From assembly GCA_003487955.1 (NCBI GenBank), contig DNNJ01000310.1:1-17135 (forward strand): DNA of 17,135 nt. The letters run 5' to 3'. The stretch's first letter is position 1. Every line of letters starts with the position of its first letter. Below are positions 8,796 to 16,893 of this stretch, piece after piece. The notes beneath the pieces were generated by a model that was not told the DNA's origin, did no database searches, and saw only the letters and a list, made by a program, of their open reading frames with translations. The translations under genes and the position numbers were made by a program. The stretch is from Clostridiales bacterium (GTDB lineage Bacteria; Bacillota; Clostridia; Tissierellales; Sedimentibacteraceae).

Positions 8796-8889
8796 ATTCT
8801 CTCCTTTTCGCTTAATATTGCCGCCATATCAGCAAGTAATCCGCCGTGTCCCTCTTATTTTTATCTTACCTATACTATCGTCAGAAATT

Positions 8890-9465
8890 TTATATTGTTA
8901 AATGTTTTGTTAAAATTTCAGAAATATCTTCTATCGGTGCCTGCACCGTAACAGCTCCGATATTGAATGCAGCCATCGGCATTCCATAAACAGCAGATGT
9001 TTTTTCATCTTGCCCGATTGTATATGCTCCCGCTTTTTTCATATTCAAAAGACCTTCTGCCCCATCTTTGCCCATTCCTGTAAGAATAATTCCTACTGCT
9101 TTTTTACCGGCAATCTCCGCCGCTGAATTAAAAAGCAAATCAATTGATGGACAATATCCGTTTATCTTCTCACCTTTTCTGCAAGTTACATAGTAACCCT
9201 CATCATCTTTTTTAAGCATCATATGCTTGTCCCCGGGAGCAATTAATACGCTCCCCTGTTTTACTCTGTCAACATCAAGGGCTTCTCTCACTTCCATTTT
9301 GCATATTTTATTAAGTCTGTCAGCATATAACTTTGTAAATCCGAGAGGCATATGCTGAGTTATAAGAATTGGCGGAAAATCCTTGGGCAATTCTTTAAGT
9401 ATTTTGATAATTGCCTCGGTGCCTCCTGTTGAAGCCCCTATTACGATTATTTTATTTATTAACAT
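8890..9465 (-). CDS. cheB: CheB-type receptor methylesterase lacking a receiver domain
   Basis: Removes methyl esters from, and probably deamidates, glutamate side chains of chemoreceptors. The whole 191-residue protein is the catalytic domain. The Ser-His-Asp triad is intact: Ser12 in GASTGG, His38 in QHMPLGF, and Asp134 in GMGKDGAEG. Ordinary CheB has about 350 residues, with an N-terminal receiver whose phosphorylation activates the esterase. Here the protein starts at the catalytic domain, just 3 nt after the cheR stop, so no receiver could be encoded in frame upstream. The ribosome site lies inside the end of cheR. It probably works with the CheR, CheA and receptor of the same operon, but how its activity is controlled is unclear. 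Confidence 0.93.
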   Translation of the reverse strand: MLINKIIVIGASTGGTEAIIKILKELPKDFPPILITQHMPLGFTKLYADRLNKICKMEVREALDVDRVKQGSVLIAPGDKHMMLKKDDEGYYVTCRKGEKINGYCPSIDLLFNSAAEIAGKKAVGIILTGMGKDGAEGLLNMKKAGAYTIGQDEKTSAVYGMPMAAFNIGAVTVQAPIEDISEILTKHLTI

Positions 9466-9468
9466 AGA

Positions 9469-10272
9469 TTATTCCTTTTTGTATATAGCTGGTTTTATAT
9501 AATGATATTTTGATTGAGCCCTTTGTATTATTTCAGCATGTCCAATCATTAAACATCCCCCCGGCCTTGTTGCGCTGTATAATTTGTTTACAATATTATT
9601 TTTAGTTCCCGGATCGAAATAAATCATTACATTTCTTAAAAATATAACATGATACCTGTTTTTTTCCTGCACCGGAGTCATTAAATTAAATACTTTAAAT
9701 TTGATATGTTTCTTGATTTCAGGTATTACCTGATATTTATTATCGCATAGCTTTATGAAATATCTTTTTATATATGATTCAGGAAGCTTACTAATGCTGT
9801 CTTCCGAATATATTCCTTCACGTGCTTTCGAAAGAACATTTTCGGATATATCCGTAGCATTAATGCGTATTTTCCATTGATTAATTTTATATTTGAAATA
9901 ATCATCCAATATCATTGCTATGGTATAAGGCTCTTCTCCTGATGAACAGCCTGCACTCCATATATTTAACAGCTTTGCTTTATTAGTTTTTTCTTCAAAT
10001 GGAAGTATTGTATCTACTAAATATTGAAAATGTTTTTCTTCTCTGTAAAAATATGTGTAGTTTGTTGTCAGTTTGTTAACAAGCATTGTTTGCTCATCGT
10101 TGTTGTTTTTTACACTTTTCAAATACTCGCTGAAGCTGTTCATTCCCTTTTTTTCAATTAAATTAGATAATCTCCCCTCAATTAATATCCTTTTCTTTGA
10201 AAGGTCTATTCCGTAATTTTTATTCATGTACTTCACAAAATCTTGAAATTCGTTATCAGTTATTTTCACCAT
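9469..10272 (-). CDS. cheR: CheR chemoreceptor methyltransferase
   Basis: Uses S-adenosylmethionine to methylate glutamates of chemoreceptors for adaptation. At 267 residues it has the usual length. The N-terminal helical domain (about 1-70) is followed by the family motif around residues 69-78 (TTNYTYFYRE, in place of the commoner TTNVTSFFRE), the SAM-binding loop WSAGCSSGEEPYTIAM (105-120), and FLRNVMIYFD with the C-terminal GGCLMIGHAE. The ATG at 10272 lies 2 nt after the cheA stop with a weak ribosome site, so translation is probably coupled to cheA. It is followed at once by the receiver-less cheB. Confidence 0.96.
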   Translation of the reverse strand: MVKITDNEFQDFVKYMNKNYGIDLSKKRILIEGRLSNLIEKKGMNSFSEYLKSVKNNNDEQTMLVNKLTTNYTYFYREEKHFQYLVDTILPFEEKTNKAKLLNIWSAGCSSGEEPYTIAMILDDYFKYKINQWKIRINATDISENVLSKAREGIYSEDSISKLPESYIKRYFIKLCDNKYQVIPEIKKHIKFKVFNLMTPVQEKNRYHVIFLRNVMIYFDPGTKNNIVNKLYSATRPGGCLMIGHAEIIQRAQSKYHYIKPAIYKKE

Positions 10273-10274
10273 AT

Positions 10275-12305
10275 CTAAGCGCTTTCTACAAGATTTCCTA
10301 CATCTAAGATTAAATTAATACTTCCGTCACCTAATATTGAACAGCCGTAAATTCCTGATTCCTTAAGGTTGTACTTGTTTAATATTATTGGAAGGGGTTT
10401 AACAACAACTTGCTGCTCTCCTATTATTTGATCAACAAACAAACAGGCACTGTTGTTACCTGATTCTACAAATATTAATATACCATCTTCGATATTTGTA
10501 ATATCCGTATTAATGTCGAAATATTCATGCAGTCTTATTATTTTGTAGCATTTCTCCCTTATCAGTATCATTTCTCCATGTTCAGGATTATGAATAATTT
10601 CATTTTCTTTGGCTTTAAAGGATTGATGAATACACTTAATTGGTATTATGAATTCAGAGTTTCCTGAAACTACCTGCATACCTGATACTATTGTTAATGT
10701 AAGAGGAATTTTAAATGTTATTATGCTCCCTTTTCCTTCATTGCTTTCTAAAACAACCGTGCCTCCCGCCTTTTCCACATTTGATTTAACTACATCCATT
10801 CCAACGCCTCTGCCTGAATATTCAGTTATATCTTCATTGGTGGAAAATCCCGGAAGCATTAATAATTGGAATGCTTCTTTTTGGGTATATTCGCTTACGG
10901 GTTTGTACAGCAAGCCTTTGGCTTCTGCCTTTTCTAATATTTTTTCAGAATCAAAACCTCTTCCGTCATCTTCTACGGTAATGTGTATTTCACCTCCTGT
11001 ATTAAACGCCGATAATATTATTTTTCCCGCTTTATCTTTTCCTGCACTTATTCTTTTTTCTTCTGATTCTATACCATGATCCATTGCATTCCTGACAAGG
11101 TGCATAATCGGGTCTGAAATAAAATCTGCTATTGTTTTGTCTATTTCAGTATCCTCGCCATTTAATATAAGCTCAACATCTTTGTTTAATTCCTTTCCCA
11201 TATCCCTTACAATTCTATGCATTTTGTTAAATGTGCCCGAAATAGGAACCATTCTTAAAGACATTACAATATCCTGCAGTTCATCAGTAAGCTTTCTCAT
11301 TTGTCTTGTAGATTTTTTAAAGCTGTCTAAATTTAATCTTTTTATTTCTTTATCTGATTCAACCATGGATTCCGCAATAACAAGCTCACCCACAATATCT
11401 ACCAGCTTGTCAAGCTTTGAAAGATTAACCGTTATTAAGCTTTGCTTTAAATGTTTTGAATTTGTTGATGTAAGCTTATTATTTAATTCAGCGGAGCACA
11501 TTGTTGAATGGCTTCCAATAGTTTCATTTTCTTTTTTATCCTGTACATCTTCATTGTATTCAAATACTGTATAGTTTTTAACATTTAATGCTTTACTGAC
11601 TACTCCTATTGCCGCATCAAGATACTCTGTATTCACATATACAAAAAATCCGTTTTTAATTATTTCTTGTGATGTTTCAGGAATGTTTTCAATATTTTCA
11701 GGTTTATATTCAAATTCAATACCTGTTTCTATCAATTGATTGACTATAATGAAAGCTCTTAAATTTTCCATGCAAACTTCATCATCAAACATTATTCTTA
11801 TTGCATATTTGCATTCTTTTTTTCGATTGTCTTCTTCATTTTCTTCAGTTATTGCAATATTTGAAGTCAGGTTCTCAATTTCGAATATTTCTTCTTTAGT
11901 TTCTTCTTTAATTGTGCCGAGGAAGAAAATTATTTCATTTTCTAAAAGGTCTAAGTCTGTCTCAAGTTCAAGCCCTTCTTCTACTTTGACTATTTCTCCT
12001 TTTATAAAATCTGTAATTTTAAAAACTAAATTTACAAGCTCTTCATTATACTTTTGGTCTATTCCATTTTCCCTGATATAATAAAACAAATCTTCAATTT
12101 TGTGAGAAATAGTCATTATACTATCAAATTGCATCATGGCAGAGGAGCCTTTTATAGTATGCATAGCTCTGAATATTTCGTCCATGCATTCTTTATCAAA
12201 GCTTAAATTACTTTCTGCCTTTAACAAAATATTATCTAATAGCTCCAATAATGAATTTGTTTCAAAAAGATACATATCGAGAACAGAATCTAAATTATTA
12301 TCCAT
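10275..12305 (-). CDS. cheA: Chemotaxis histidine kinase CheA
   Basis: Cytoplasmic kinase of the chemoreceptor array; it phosphorylates itself and then CheY-type regulators. It has 676 residues in the usual order. The Hpt domain (about 1-110) carries phospho-acceptor His49 in AMHTIKGSSAMM. A P2-like regulator-docking domain spans about 165-250, and the dimerisation helices are near 290-350 (LSKLDKLVDIVGELVIAES). The ATPase domain shows the N-box HLVRNAMDHGIE (about 400-412), DDGRGFD, and GRGVGMD near 499. The C-terminal CheW-like domain (about 540-670) binds receptors. GGAG lies 6 nt before the ATG. It is the first gene of the operon, preceded by a sigma-D-like promoter. No CheW or CheY gene is in the window. 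Confidence 0.97.
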   Translation of the reverse strand: MDNNLDSVLDMYLFETNSLLELLDNILLKAESNLSFDKECMDEIFRAMHTIKGSSAMMQFDSIMTISHKIEDLFYYIRENGIDQKYNEELVNLVFKITDFIKGEIVKVEEGLELETDLDLLENEIIFFLGTIKEETKEEIFEIENLTSNIAITEENEEDNRKKECKYAIRIMFDDEVCMENLRAFIIVNQLIETGIEFEYKPENIENIPETSQEIIKNGFFVYVNTEYLDAAIGVVSKALNVKNYTVFEYNEDVQDKKENETIGSHSTMCSAELNNKLTSTNSKHLKQSLITVNLSKLDKLVDIVGELVIAESMVESDKEIKRLNLDSFKKSTRQMRKLTDELQDIVMSLRMVPISGTFNKMHRIVRDMGKELNKDVELILNGEDTEIDKTIADFISDPIMHLVRNAMDHGIESEEKRISAGKDKAGKIILSAFNTGGEIHITVEDDGRGFDSEKILEKAEAKGLLYKPVSEYTQKEAFQLLMLPGFSTNEDITEYSGRGVGMDVVKSNVEKAGGTVVLESNEGKGSIITFKIPLTLTIVSGMQVVSGNSEFIIPIKCIHQSFKAKENEIIHNPEHGEMILIREKCYKIIRLHEYFDINTDITNIEDGILIFVESGNNSACLFVDQIIGEQQVVVKPLPIILNKYNLKESGIYGCSILGDGSINLILDVGNLVESA

Positions 12306-12334
12306 ATTACGCTCCTTGTTGGTTTCATATCTTT

Positions 12335-12361
12335 ATATCGTCCCTTTTTATGAATTGTTAA
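12335..12361 (-). promoter_or_regulatory. Sigma-D-like promoter of the cheA operon
   Basis: On the minus strand TTAA (12358-12361) is followed by 15 bp and then GACGATAT (12335-12342). That is 3 of 4 and 7 of 8 matches to the sigma-D consensus TAAA-N15-GCCGATAT with ideal spacing. Transcription would start near 12328 and give a leader of about 22 nt containing the cheA ribosome site. Confidence 0.7.
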
Positions 12362-12403
12362 GCTATTATAATTAAAAAAAAATTTAATTTTTGAATAATA
12401 CTC

Positions 12404-12430
12404 TTATTTAATTTAATTTTGTGCCGATAT
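12404..12430 (+). promoter_or_regulatory. Sigma-D-like promoter of the plus-strand operon
   Basis: A perfect sigma-D -10 element, GCCGATAT, lies at 12423-12430 on the plus strand. Fifteen bases upstream the -35 position reads TTAT (12404-12407), only a partial match to TAAA. Transcription would begin near 12437, upstream of the TTG start at 12476. The exact -10 is unlikely by chance in such an A+T-rich stretch, but the weak -35 leaves some doubt. Confidence 0.6.
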
Positions 12431-12475
12431 ATAAGGAAGGTGGAGAATACTATTTTTTTTATACAGGAGAGCATA

Positions 12476-13894
12476 TTGAATAATAATATAAGTGTCAAAA
12501 CCAATAATCATATAAGCGAAAACATTATCAATAAACCTAAAATTAAAAATGATGTGCCTTTTGATATAGCTGATCCGACTAAGGTTACAAAGACGCCTGA
12601 GAAAGATTATGAAGCTCAAATCAGACAAGAGCTTTTCAATTACAATCCTGATTCTGTTTTTGACAAGTTTATTAAATCATTGCAAAATTCTCCTGTTTTA
12701 TATGAAGAAGCTAAAAAACTCCTTTTAAGCAAGCAGTTTGTTAACAATAATATTAAAAACGACCCGGTATTAAGCGTACTTTTTAGTTCTTTTCTTGACA
12801 ATATTAAAATGAATGATACTGAAATATTGGAATTTCTTAAATTTCAGCATGGAACATACACTAAATTTCAAGGTGAATTTTTTGATATGCTAAGGACTCT
12901 TTTAAGAAACAATCCTGATAATAAAGGGCTTCAAACGGTTTTAAAAAGTTTCTTAAGAAGCTATGACTGTTTTGTATCAGTGAAGGAAATAAACAGCTCA
13001 ATTAACGCAGCTTTTAAAAACATTGAAAAAAACATCCCGGAAATGTTAATAAAGCCTTTTAATTCACTTACACAAAAATTTATTTACGATAATACAAATG
13101 CCATGGAGCTAAACTTGGAGCTGTTGAAAAATGAAATTCTGCCCTTCATTGGAAGATATGTTTCTAAAATGAATGATTTTGGTATTATGAGAAACTATGT
13201 GTCTGTTTTGGTTCACAACTTAGTAAGATTGGAATACGGCTCGAAAATTAATTTTTCCGGTGAATTGGAAAGTTTGTTTGAATTTTTAAAGTATAATTTT
13301 CGGTTTGATGAAAAACAAATGGAATTATTAAAAACGTCTTTAATAAACACTTATGAAGCAAAATCAAATATTAAAAACAATTCTATTGAATCATTTTTAA
13401 AGCTGCTTGATAAGGGAATAAGCGAAAGTGAAAATGCGGTAACTAAAGGGTTAATGGGAGATATGACTGAGTCGCTTTTATTTAGTCAAAATGTTAATAT
13501 TCCTTTACTTCATATGTTTTTACCTTTAAATTACAAGGGAATGTTTATGTTTTCCGAAATATGGATAGGCAAGGATGATGACAGCCATAGTAATAAGAAA
13601 AACTCAGAATATCACAGTCCATATAAAGTATTTATAACCTTTGATATACAAAATTTAGGATATTTTGAAACAACTTTAAAATTAAAGGACTCCGGGCTAT
13701 CTCTTAATATAAATATACCCGGCAGTTTATCAGAATTCACTGAGAAAATCAAAAGCGATTTAAACTTTCTATTAAGTAAGAATAACGTTGTAATAGAAAG
13801 CATAACGGTGCAGGAATGCGTTAAAGCCAAACGGTTTAGCGAAGTTTTCACAAATCTGACTGAAAGGAATAATGGTGTAGATGTCACAATTTAA
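12476..13894 (+). CDS. Uncharacterised protein with FliK-like C-terminal region
   Basis: I do not recognise the full protein. It is mostly helical, hydrophilic, and has no signal peptide or membrane segment. The last 130 residues (about 342-472) follow the pattern of the FliK/Flg_hook C-terminal domain: a strand VFITFDIQNLGYFETTLKL, a second strand GLSLNINIP, then a helix EKIKSDLNFLLSKNN and a final strand. FliK-type proteins measure hook length and bind the FlhB C-domain. The next gene encodes exactly such an FlhB-C-like protein and overlaps this one by 14 nt, which supports the reading. The start is taken as TTG at 12476, giving 472 residues, because AGGAG lies 6 nt upstream; an in-frame TTG at 12419 would lie upstream of the predicted transcription start. 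The order resembles ylqG-ylqH of B. subtilis. Confidence 0.6.
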   Translation: MNNNISVKTNNHISENIINKPKIKNDVPFDIADPTKVTKTPEKDYEAQIRQELFNYNPDSVFDKFIKSLQNSPVLYEEAKKLLLSKQFVNNNIKNDPVLSVLFSSFLDNIKMNDTEILEFLKFQHGTYTKFQGEFFDMLRTLLRNNPDNKGLQTVLKSFLRSYDCFVSVKEINSSINAAFKNIEKNIPEMLIKPFNSLTQKFIYDNTNAMELNLELLKNEILPFIGRYVSKMNDFGIMRNYVSVLVHNLVRLEYGSKINFSGELESLFEFLKYNFRFDEKQMELLKTSLINTYEAKSNIKNNSIESFLKLLDKGISESENAVTKGLMGDMTESLLFSQNVNIPLLHMFLPLNYKGMFMFSEIWIGKDDDSHSNKKNSEYHSPYKVFITFDIQNLGYFETTLKLKDSGLSLNINIPGSLSEFTEKIKSDLNFLLSKNNVVIESITVQECVKAKRFSEVFTNLTERNNGVDVTI

Positions 13895-14168
13895 TAATAA
13901 ATCAAATCAAGCTGTTGCGCTTAAATATAATGCAGCTAAAAATAACGCCCCTGTGGTAATTGCTTCAGGCTCGGGTTACATTGCAGACAAAGTAGTGGAA
14001 ATAGCCGAAAAGAATGGGGTGCCGGTATATAGGGATTCCTCATTGTCAGTTATGCTGTCTCAACTTGAAATAGGCAGTGAAATTCCTGAAGAGTTATTCA
14101 GCTCAATAGTAGATATTTATGTTTATTTCCTTAATTTCAAAATGCCCGGCCTAAGGGATGAGGCTTAA
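13881..14168 (+). CDS. Free-standing FlhB C-domain-like protein (YlqH/FhlB type)
   Basis: Cytoplasmic protein of 95 residues that aligns with the C-terminal substrate-specificity domain of FlhB/EscU export-switch proteins. It shows AVALKYN, PVVIASGSGYIADKVVEIAEKNGVPV, the middle SLSVMLSQLEIGSEIPEELF segment and a closing YVYFLNF. The transmembrane half of FlhB is absent, and so is the NPTH self-cleavage motif: the residues before AVALKY are KSNQ. It is therefore already in the form of a cleaved C-domain. Such orphan FlhB-C proteins can substitute in part for FlhB-C in some bacteria (family knowledge). It overlaps the FliK-like gene by 14 nt and has only a weak ribosome site, which suggests coupled translation. 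Confidence 0.9.
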   Translation: MSQFNNKSNQAVALKYNAAKNNAPVVIASGSGYIADKVVEIAEKNGVPVYRDSSLSVMLSQLEIGSEIPEELFSSIVDIYVYFLNFKMPGLRDEA

Positions 14169-14196
14169 GAATAATTTGATAGACATAGGAGAAATC

Positions 14197-14838
14197 ATGA
14201 TTGATACTTACAAAATAGTAAAAATATATGATGAAGATAATAAACTGATTGGAAAAGGCCATTTGTTAAGTTTAAATGCAGATATAATAAAAATCAAAGG
14301 TACCAAGCTGCCGATTTTAAGTTTAGAATCAAAGGTCATTATTGAAATTTATTATGAATTTTCCGGAATTGCTACATACTATTGCCGGACTATATTAGCA
14401 TCCTATAATCAGCTTAATGCCCATATAGTAAAAAAGGATCCCGTTATTGAGAGAAGAAACTCATTAAAGATTCGAACTGACTTATCCTATTATGTAAGAA
14501 GTCTTTGCAGAAATAATGCGGACATAACAAGCAGTTATCCAAGAATAAAGATTAACATGCTTAATTTAAGTTTCGGAGGCATGTTGATTTCATCAAATAT
14601 TGAATTGTATATCAATGATGTCATAACCTTCGATTTTATATTTGACGATGAGCCTATGCTGTTAAAAGCCAAGGTAATAAGAATTGATAAAATATATGAC
14701 AATATTACAAAAGATTTGATTTCATACAATTATGGCTGTGTTTTTGAAGACTTGCCTTCATATTACGAAGATTTAATTACCAAATACTTATTTAAAAGGC
14801 AGCTTAGTTTGTATAGGGATAAAAAGGAGCAAGAATGA
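14197..14838 (+). CDS. PilZ-domain protein, probable cyclic-di-GMP receptor
   Basis: Cytoplasmic protein of two beta-rich domains: an N-terminal YcgR-like region (about 1-80) and a PilZ domain (about 84-205). The two cyclic-di-GMP-binding motifs are recognisable. The first is the arginine segment ERRNSLKIR (85-93), where the second Arg of RxxxR is a Lys (R87xxxK91). The second is NLSFGG (123-128), a full NxSxxG. Proteins of this type slow the flagellar motor or control surface structures when cyclic-di-GMP is high. The start ATG at 14197 is chosen because AGGAGA ends 4 nt before it; an in-frame ATG at 14158 overlaps the previous gene but has a poorer ribosome site. Its stop overlaps the next start as ATGA. 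Confidence 0.88.
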   Translation: MIDTYKIVKIYDEDNKLIGKGHLLSLNADIIKIKGTKLPILSLESKVIIEIYYEFSGIATYYCRTILASYNQLNAHIVKKDPVIERRNSLKIRTDLSYYVRSLCRNNADITSSYPRIKINMLNLSFGGMLISSNIELYINDVITFDFIFDDEPMLLKAKVIRIDKIYDNITKDLISYNYGCVFEDLPSYYEDLITKYLFKRQLSLYRDKKEQE

Positions 14839-16598
14839 AAAAGATTACAACTTTATTTATTACTCTAATAATCTTAAGCAGTTTGAATATATGTTATGCA
14901 GCAAACAGGAATTTAAAAGGCAGATTTACTGAAAATGATGTATCCGGAACTAATTTTAAGGAACTCACCTTAACTCCCTATTATGCTGATACAGACGAAG
15001 ATGCTGAAGAAGACACTTACTATATATATTTACCCACCGGTTATTTTGTTGAAGGAAAAAGTGCTTCCTATGTGGCAGATAGAAATGGAAGTTATCCCTT
15101 TACAGTTTATGACGGAAATACTAAAAAAACCTTTGTTTATAAAGTAGATAATATTGAAGCACCTGTGGAAGATGACAAAAAGAGTATATTTGCAGACTTT
15201 AAACTTATGTATGATTATGAAAAAAAACAAGTATTTTTGAACTTGAAGACTGATAAGCAAAGGACAATAACCACACCTCAAGGTACAACTATTATAAATG
15301 AAATAAATTATTACATAAGTAAATTAGTAAACAATGTAGAATATGATTTGTCAATTACAGTGGATGAGGTGCCCTTTAACTATAAAATTATAAAATCCGG
15401 AGAATTTTATCTGTTAATTTATGTTTCACCGGTTAATTATAATGACTACAGTACAATTGCAGAGTATTTCGGTTATAATTTTACAAATAACGAAGTTTAC
15501 ACTGCATACCCGTCAAAGGATATTTATGATGACAACGGAAATTATAAAGTCTTGGTTAAATCAAACAGTACTCAGCATCTTTTCAATATTAATATTTCAG
15601 ATATTGACTACAGAAGACCATCAGTTGAAACTGAATTTTTTGAAAATAATATTTATTTACAAATAGAAGATGACTTTGAATTAGATTATATTATTACTTA
15701 CGATGGTAAATATGTGGACATAAGCGGTAAAAAGGCAGAATATAAACATCCTGATGAGATTATATATAATGGTGAGTATATCTTTACAGTTGCAGATAAA
15801 AAAGGAAACAGAACTGTTGAAAATGTTGTAATAAAGTCGAAAAGAAAATTAACTACGACTAAAAGCAGGCATGCAATTGAATTAGATGTTCATGACTATA
15901 AATATACTGAAAAATTATTTGAAAACAAAGGTTTGAAATATAGTAAGACTGATGATGATATTATATTATATGAAAATATTCTTCCTGCATATATGAATGG
16001 TAAAAATGCTGAACAATTTAGCCCGGATGCTTCAATTACAAGGGCTGAGATGGTTACAATATTCTGCAGATTGAATGATTTGCCTTATGATAACAGCGCT
16101 CATTTAAAATCAAAGTTTACTGATATTAACAATCATTGGGCAAAGGATTATATATCGATGGGCAGCAACAAAAGATATGTTTCCGGATATAAGGATAAAA
16201 CTTTTAAACCTGATAATTACATAACAAGAGCTGAATTTTGCCAAATGCTTACTAAAATAAGTGCCTATAAGTCTTTATTAAATTCTATTCCGGCATCAAG
16301 CAACGTCAATTATATTGACATACATGGTCACTGGGCTGAAAAAGAAATAATAAAAATTGCCGGCAGAAATTTGGTTCTTAGCAGCTCAAATAGTTTTCAT
16401 CCTGATGACCCAATTACAAGAAGTGAAGTTATTTATGCTGTGAACACTCTTTACGGATTTAATCCAAGTTATTCGGAATTGGCATATATAAATTCCCTGT
16501 ACAATGAATACTACAATTTTAAAGACATTGACAAACATGAATACTATTTCCACATTATTATATCTGTAATTGGTATGTATAGAGAAATAATTGATTAA
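14835..16598 (+). CDS. Secreted S-layer-homology (SLH) surface protein
   Basis: Exported protein of 587 residues anchored to the cell wall. A signal peptide covers about residues 1-22 (MKK, hydrophobic core TLFITLIILSSLNI, cleavage near CYA-A); the Cys is not in a good lipobox. Residues 25-345 form a beta-rich, acidic and Tyr/Asn-rich region with Ig-like strand patterns but no family I can name. Three SLH repeats occupy about 384-550, with FSPDASITRAEM, FTDINNHWAKDYI...FKPDNYITRAEF and YIDIHGHWAEKEI...FHPDDPITRSEV. SLH repeats bind pyruvylated wall polysaccharide. AAGGAG precedes the ATG, which overlaps the pilZ-type gene by 4 nt, so the two are translated together. That ties the surface protein to a cyclic-di-GMP sensor. 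Confidence 0.92.
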   Translation: MKKITTLFITLIILSSLNICYAANRNLKGRFTENDVSGTNFKELTLTPYYADTDEDAEEDTYYIYLPTGYFVEGKSASYVADRNGSYPFTVYDGNTKKTFVYKVDNIEAPVEDDKKSIFADFKLMYDYEKKQVFLNLKTDKQRTITTPQGTTIINEINYYISKLVNNVEYDLSITVDEVPFNYKIIKSGEFYLLIYVSPVNYNDYSTIAEYFGYNFTNNEVYTAYPSKDIYDDNGNYKVLVKSNSTQHLFNINISDIDYRRPSVETEFFENNIYLQIEDDFELDYIITYDGKYVDISGKKAEYKHPDEIIYNGEYIFTVADKKGNRTVENVVIKSKRKLTTTKSRHAIELDVHDYKYTEKLFENKGLKYSKTDDDIILYENILPAYMNGKNAEQFSPDASITRAEMVTIFCRLNDLPYDNSAHLKSKFTDINNHWAKDYISMGSNKRYVSGYKDKTFKPDNYITRAEFCQMLTKISAYKSLLNSIPASSNVNYIDIHGHWAEKEIIKIAGRNLVLSSSNSFHPDDPITRSEVIYAVNTLYGFNPSYSELAYINSLYNEYYNFKDIDKHEYYFHIIISVIGMYREIID

Positions 16599-16621
16599 TC
16601 AAATATTAAAGGAGTACGGAA

Positions 16622-16888
16622 ATGTTGATGAATTATATGGAAGAAATCGTTAGCAGATATCTTGACAAGATTTTAAAGGATCCCGAGTATGCATCAATAT
16701 GCAAATGTAATTTTTGCAAAGATGATATTAAAGCAATGGCGTTAAACAATCTAAATCCATTTTACATCACCACTAAAAGAGGGGAAGTATATGCCGAATA
16801 TTCATCTTATGAAATCCAGCATCAAGCAGAGATAATCAAAGAAGTAATCAAAGCAGCAGAATTTGTATCATTACACCCAAACCACTAA
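16622..16888 (+). CDS. ComFB-family protein, candidate nucleotide second-messenger receptor
   Basis: Small cytoplasmic protein of 88 residues that matches the ComFB family. It shows NYMEEIVSRYLDKIL at the N-terminus, a Cys cluster CKCNFCKDDIKAMALNNL (Cys27, Cys29, Cys32), the PFYITTKRGEVYAE strand, and a C-terminal helix ending in HPNH. The cysteines probably bind metal (zinc in the family). ComFB is named from the B. subtilis comF operon, where its role is not well defined; cyanobacterial members bind cyclic dinucleotides (family knowledge). AAAGGAG lies 7 nt before the ATG. It is the last gene of the plus operon, 23 nt after the SLH gene, and precedes the repeat array. A second ATG two codons downstream is possible. 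Confidence 0.88.
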   Translation: MLMNYMEEIVSRYLDKILKDPEYASICKCNFCKDDIKAMALNNLNPFYITTKRGEVYAEYSSYEIQHQAEIIKEVIKAAEFVSLHPNH

Positions 16889-16893
16889 GATGC

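Noticed and set aside
8796..8889. Possible sigma-D -10 (GCTGATAT) and a GGGACACGG stretch before fliS
   Set aside because: The -10 has no -35 at N14-16, and the GGGACACGG stretch has no inverted partner, so neither is strong enough to annotate as a promoter or REP copy.
12419..12475. N-terminal extension of the FliK-like protein from TTG at 12419
   Set aside because: It has no ribosome site and overlaps the predicted -10 element, whereas TTG at 12476 has AGGAG at good spacing.
14158..14196. Upstream ATG for the PilZ protein at 14158
   Set aside because: Only a purine patch directly abuts it, while AGGAGA lies at correct distance before ATG 14197, where the family-like N-terminus also begins. 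It remains possible.
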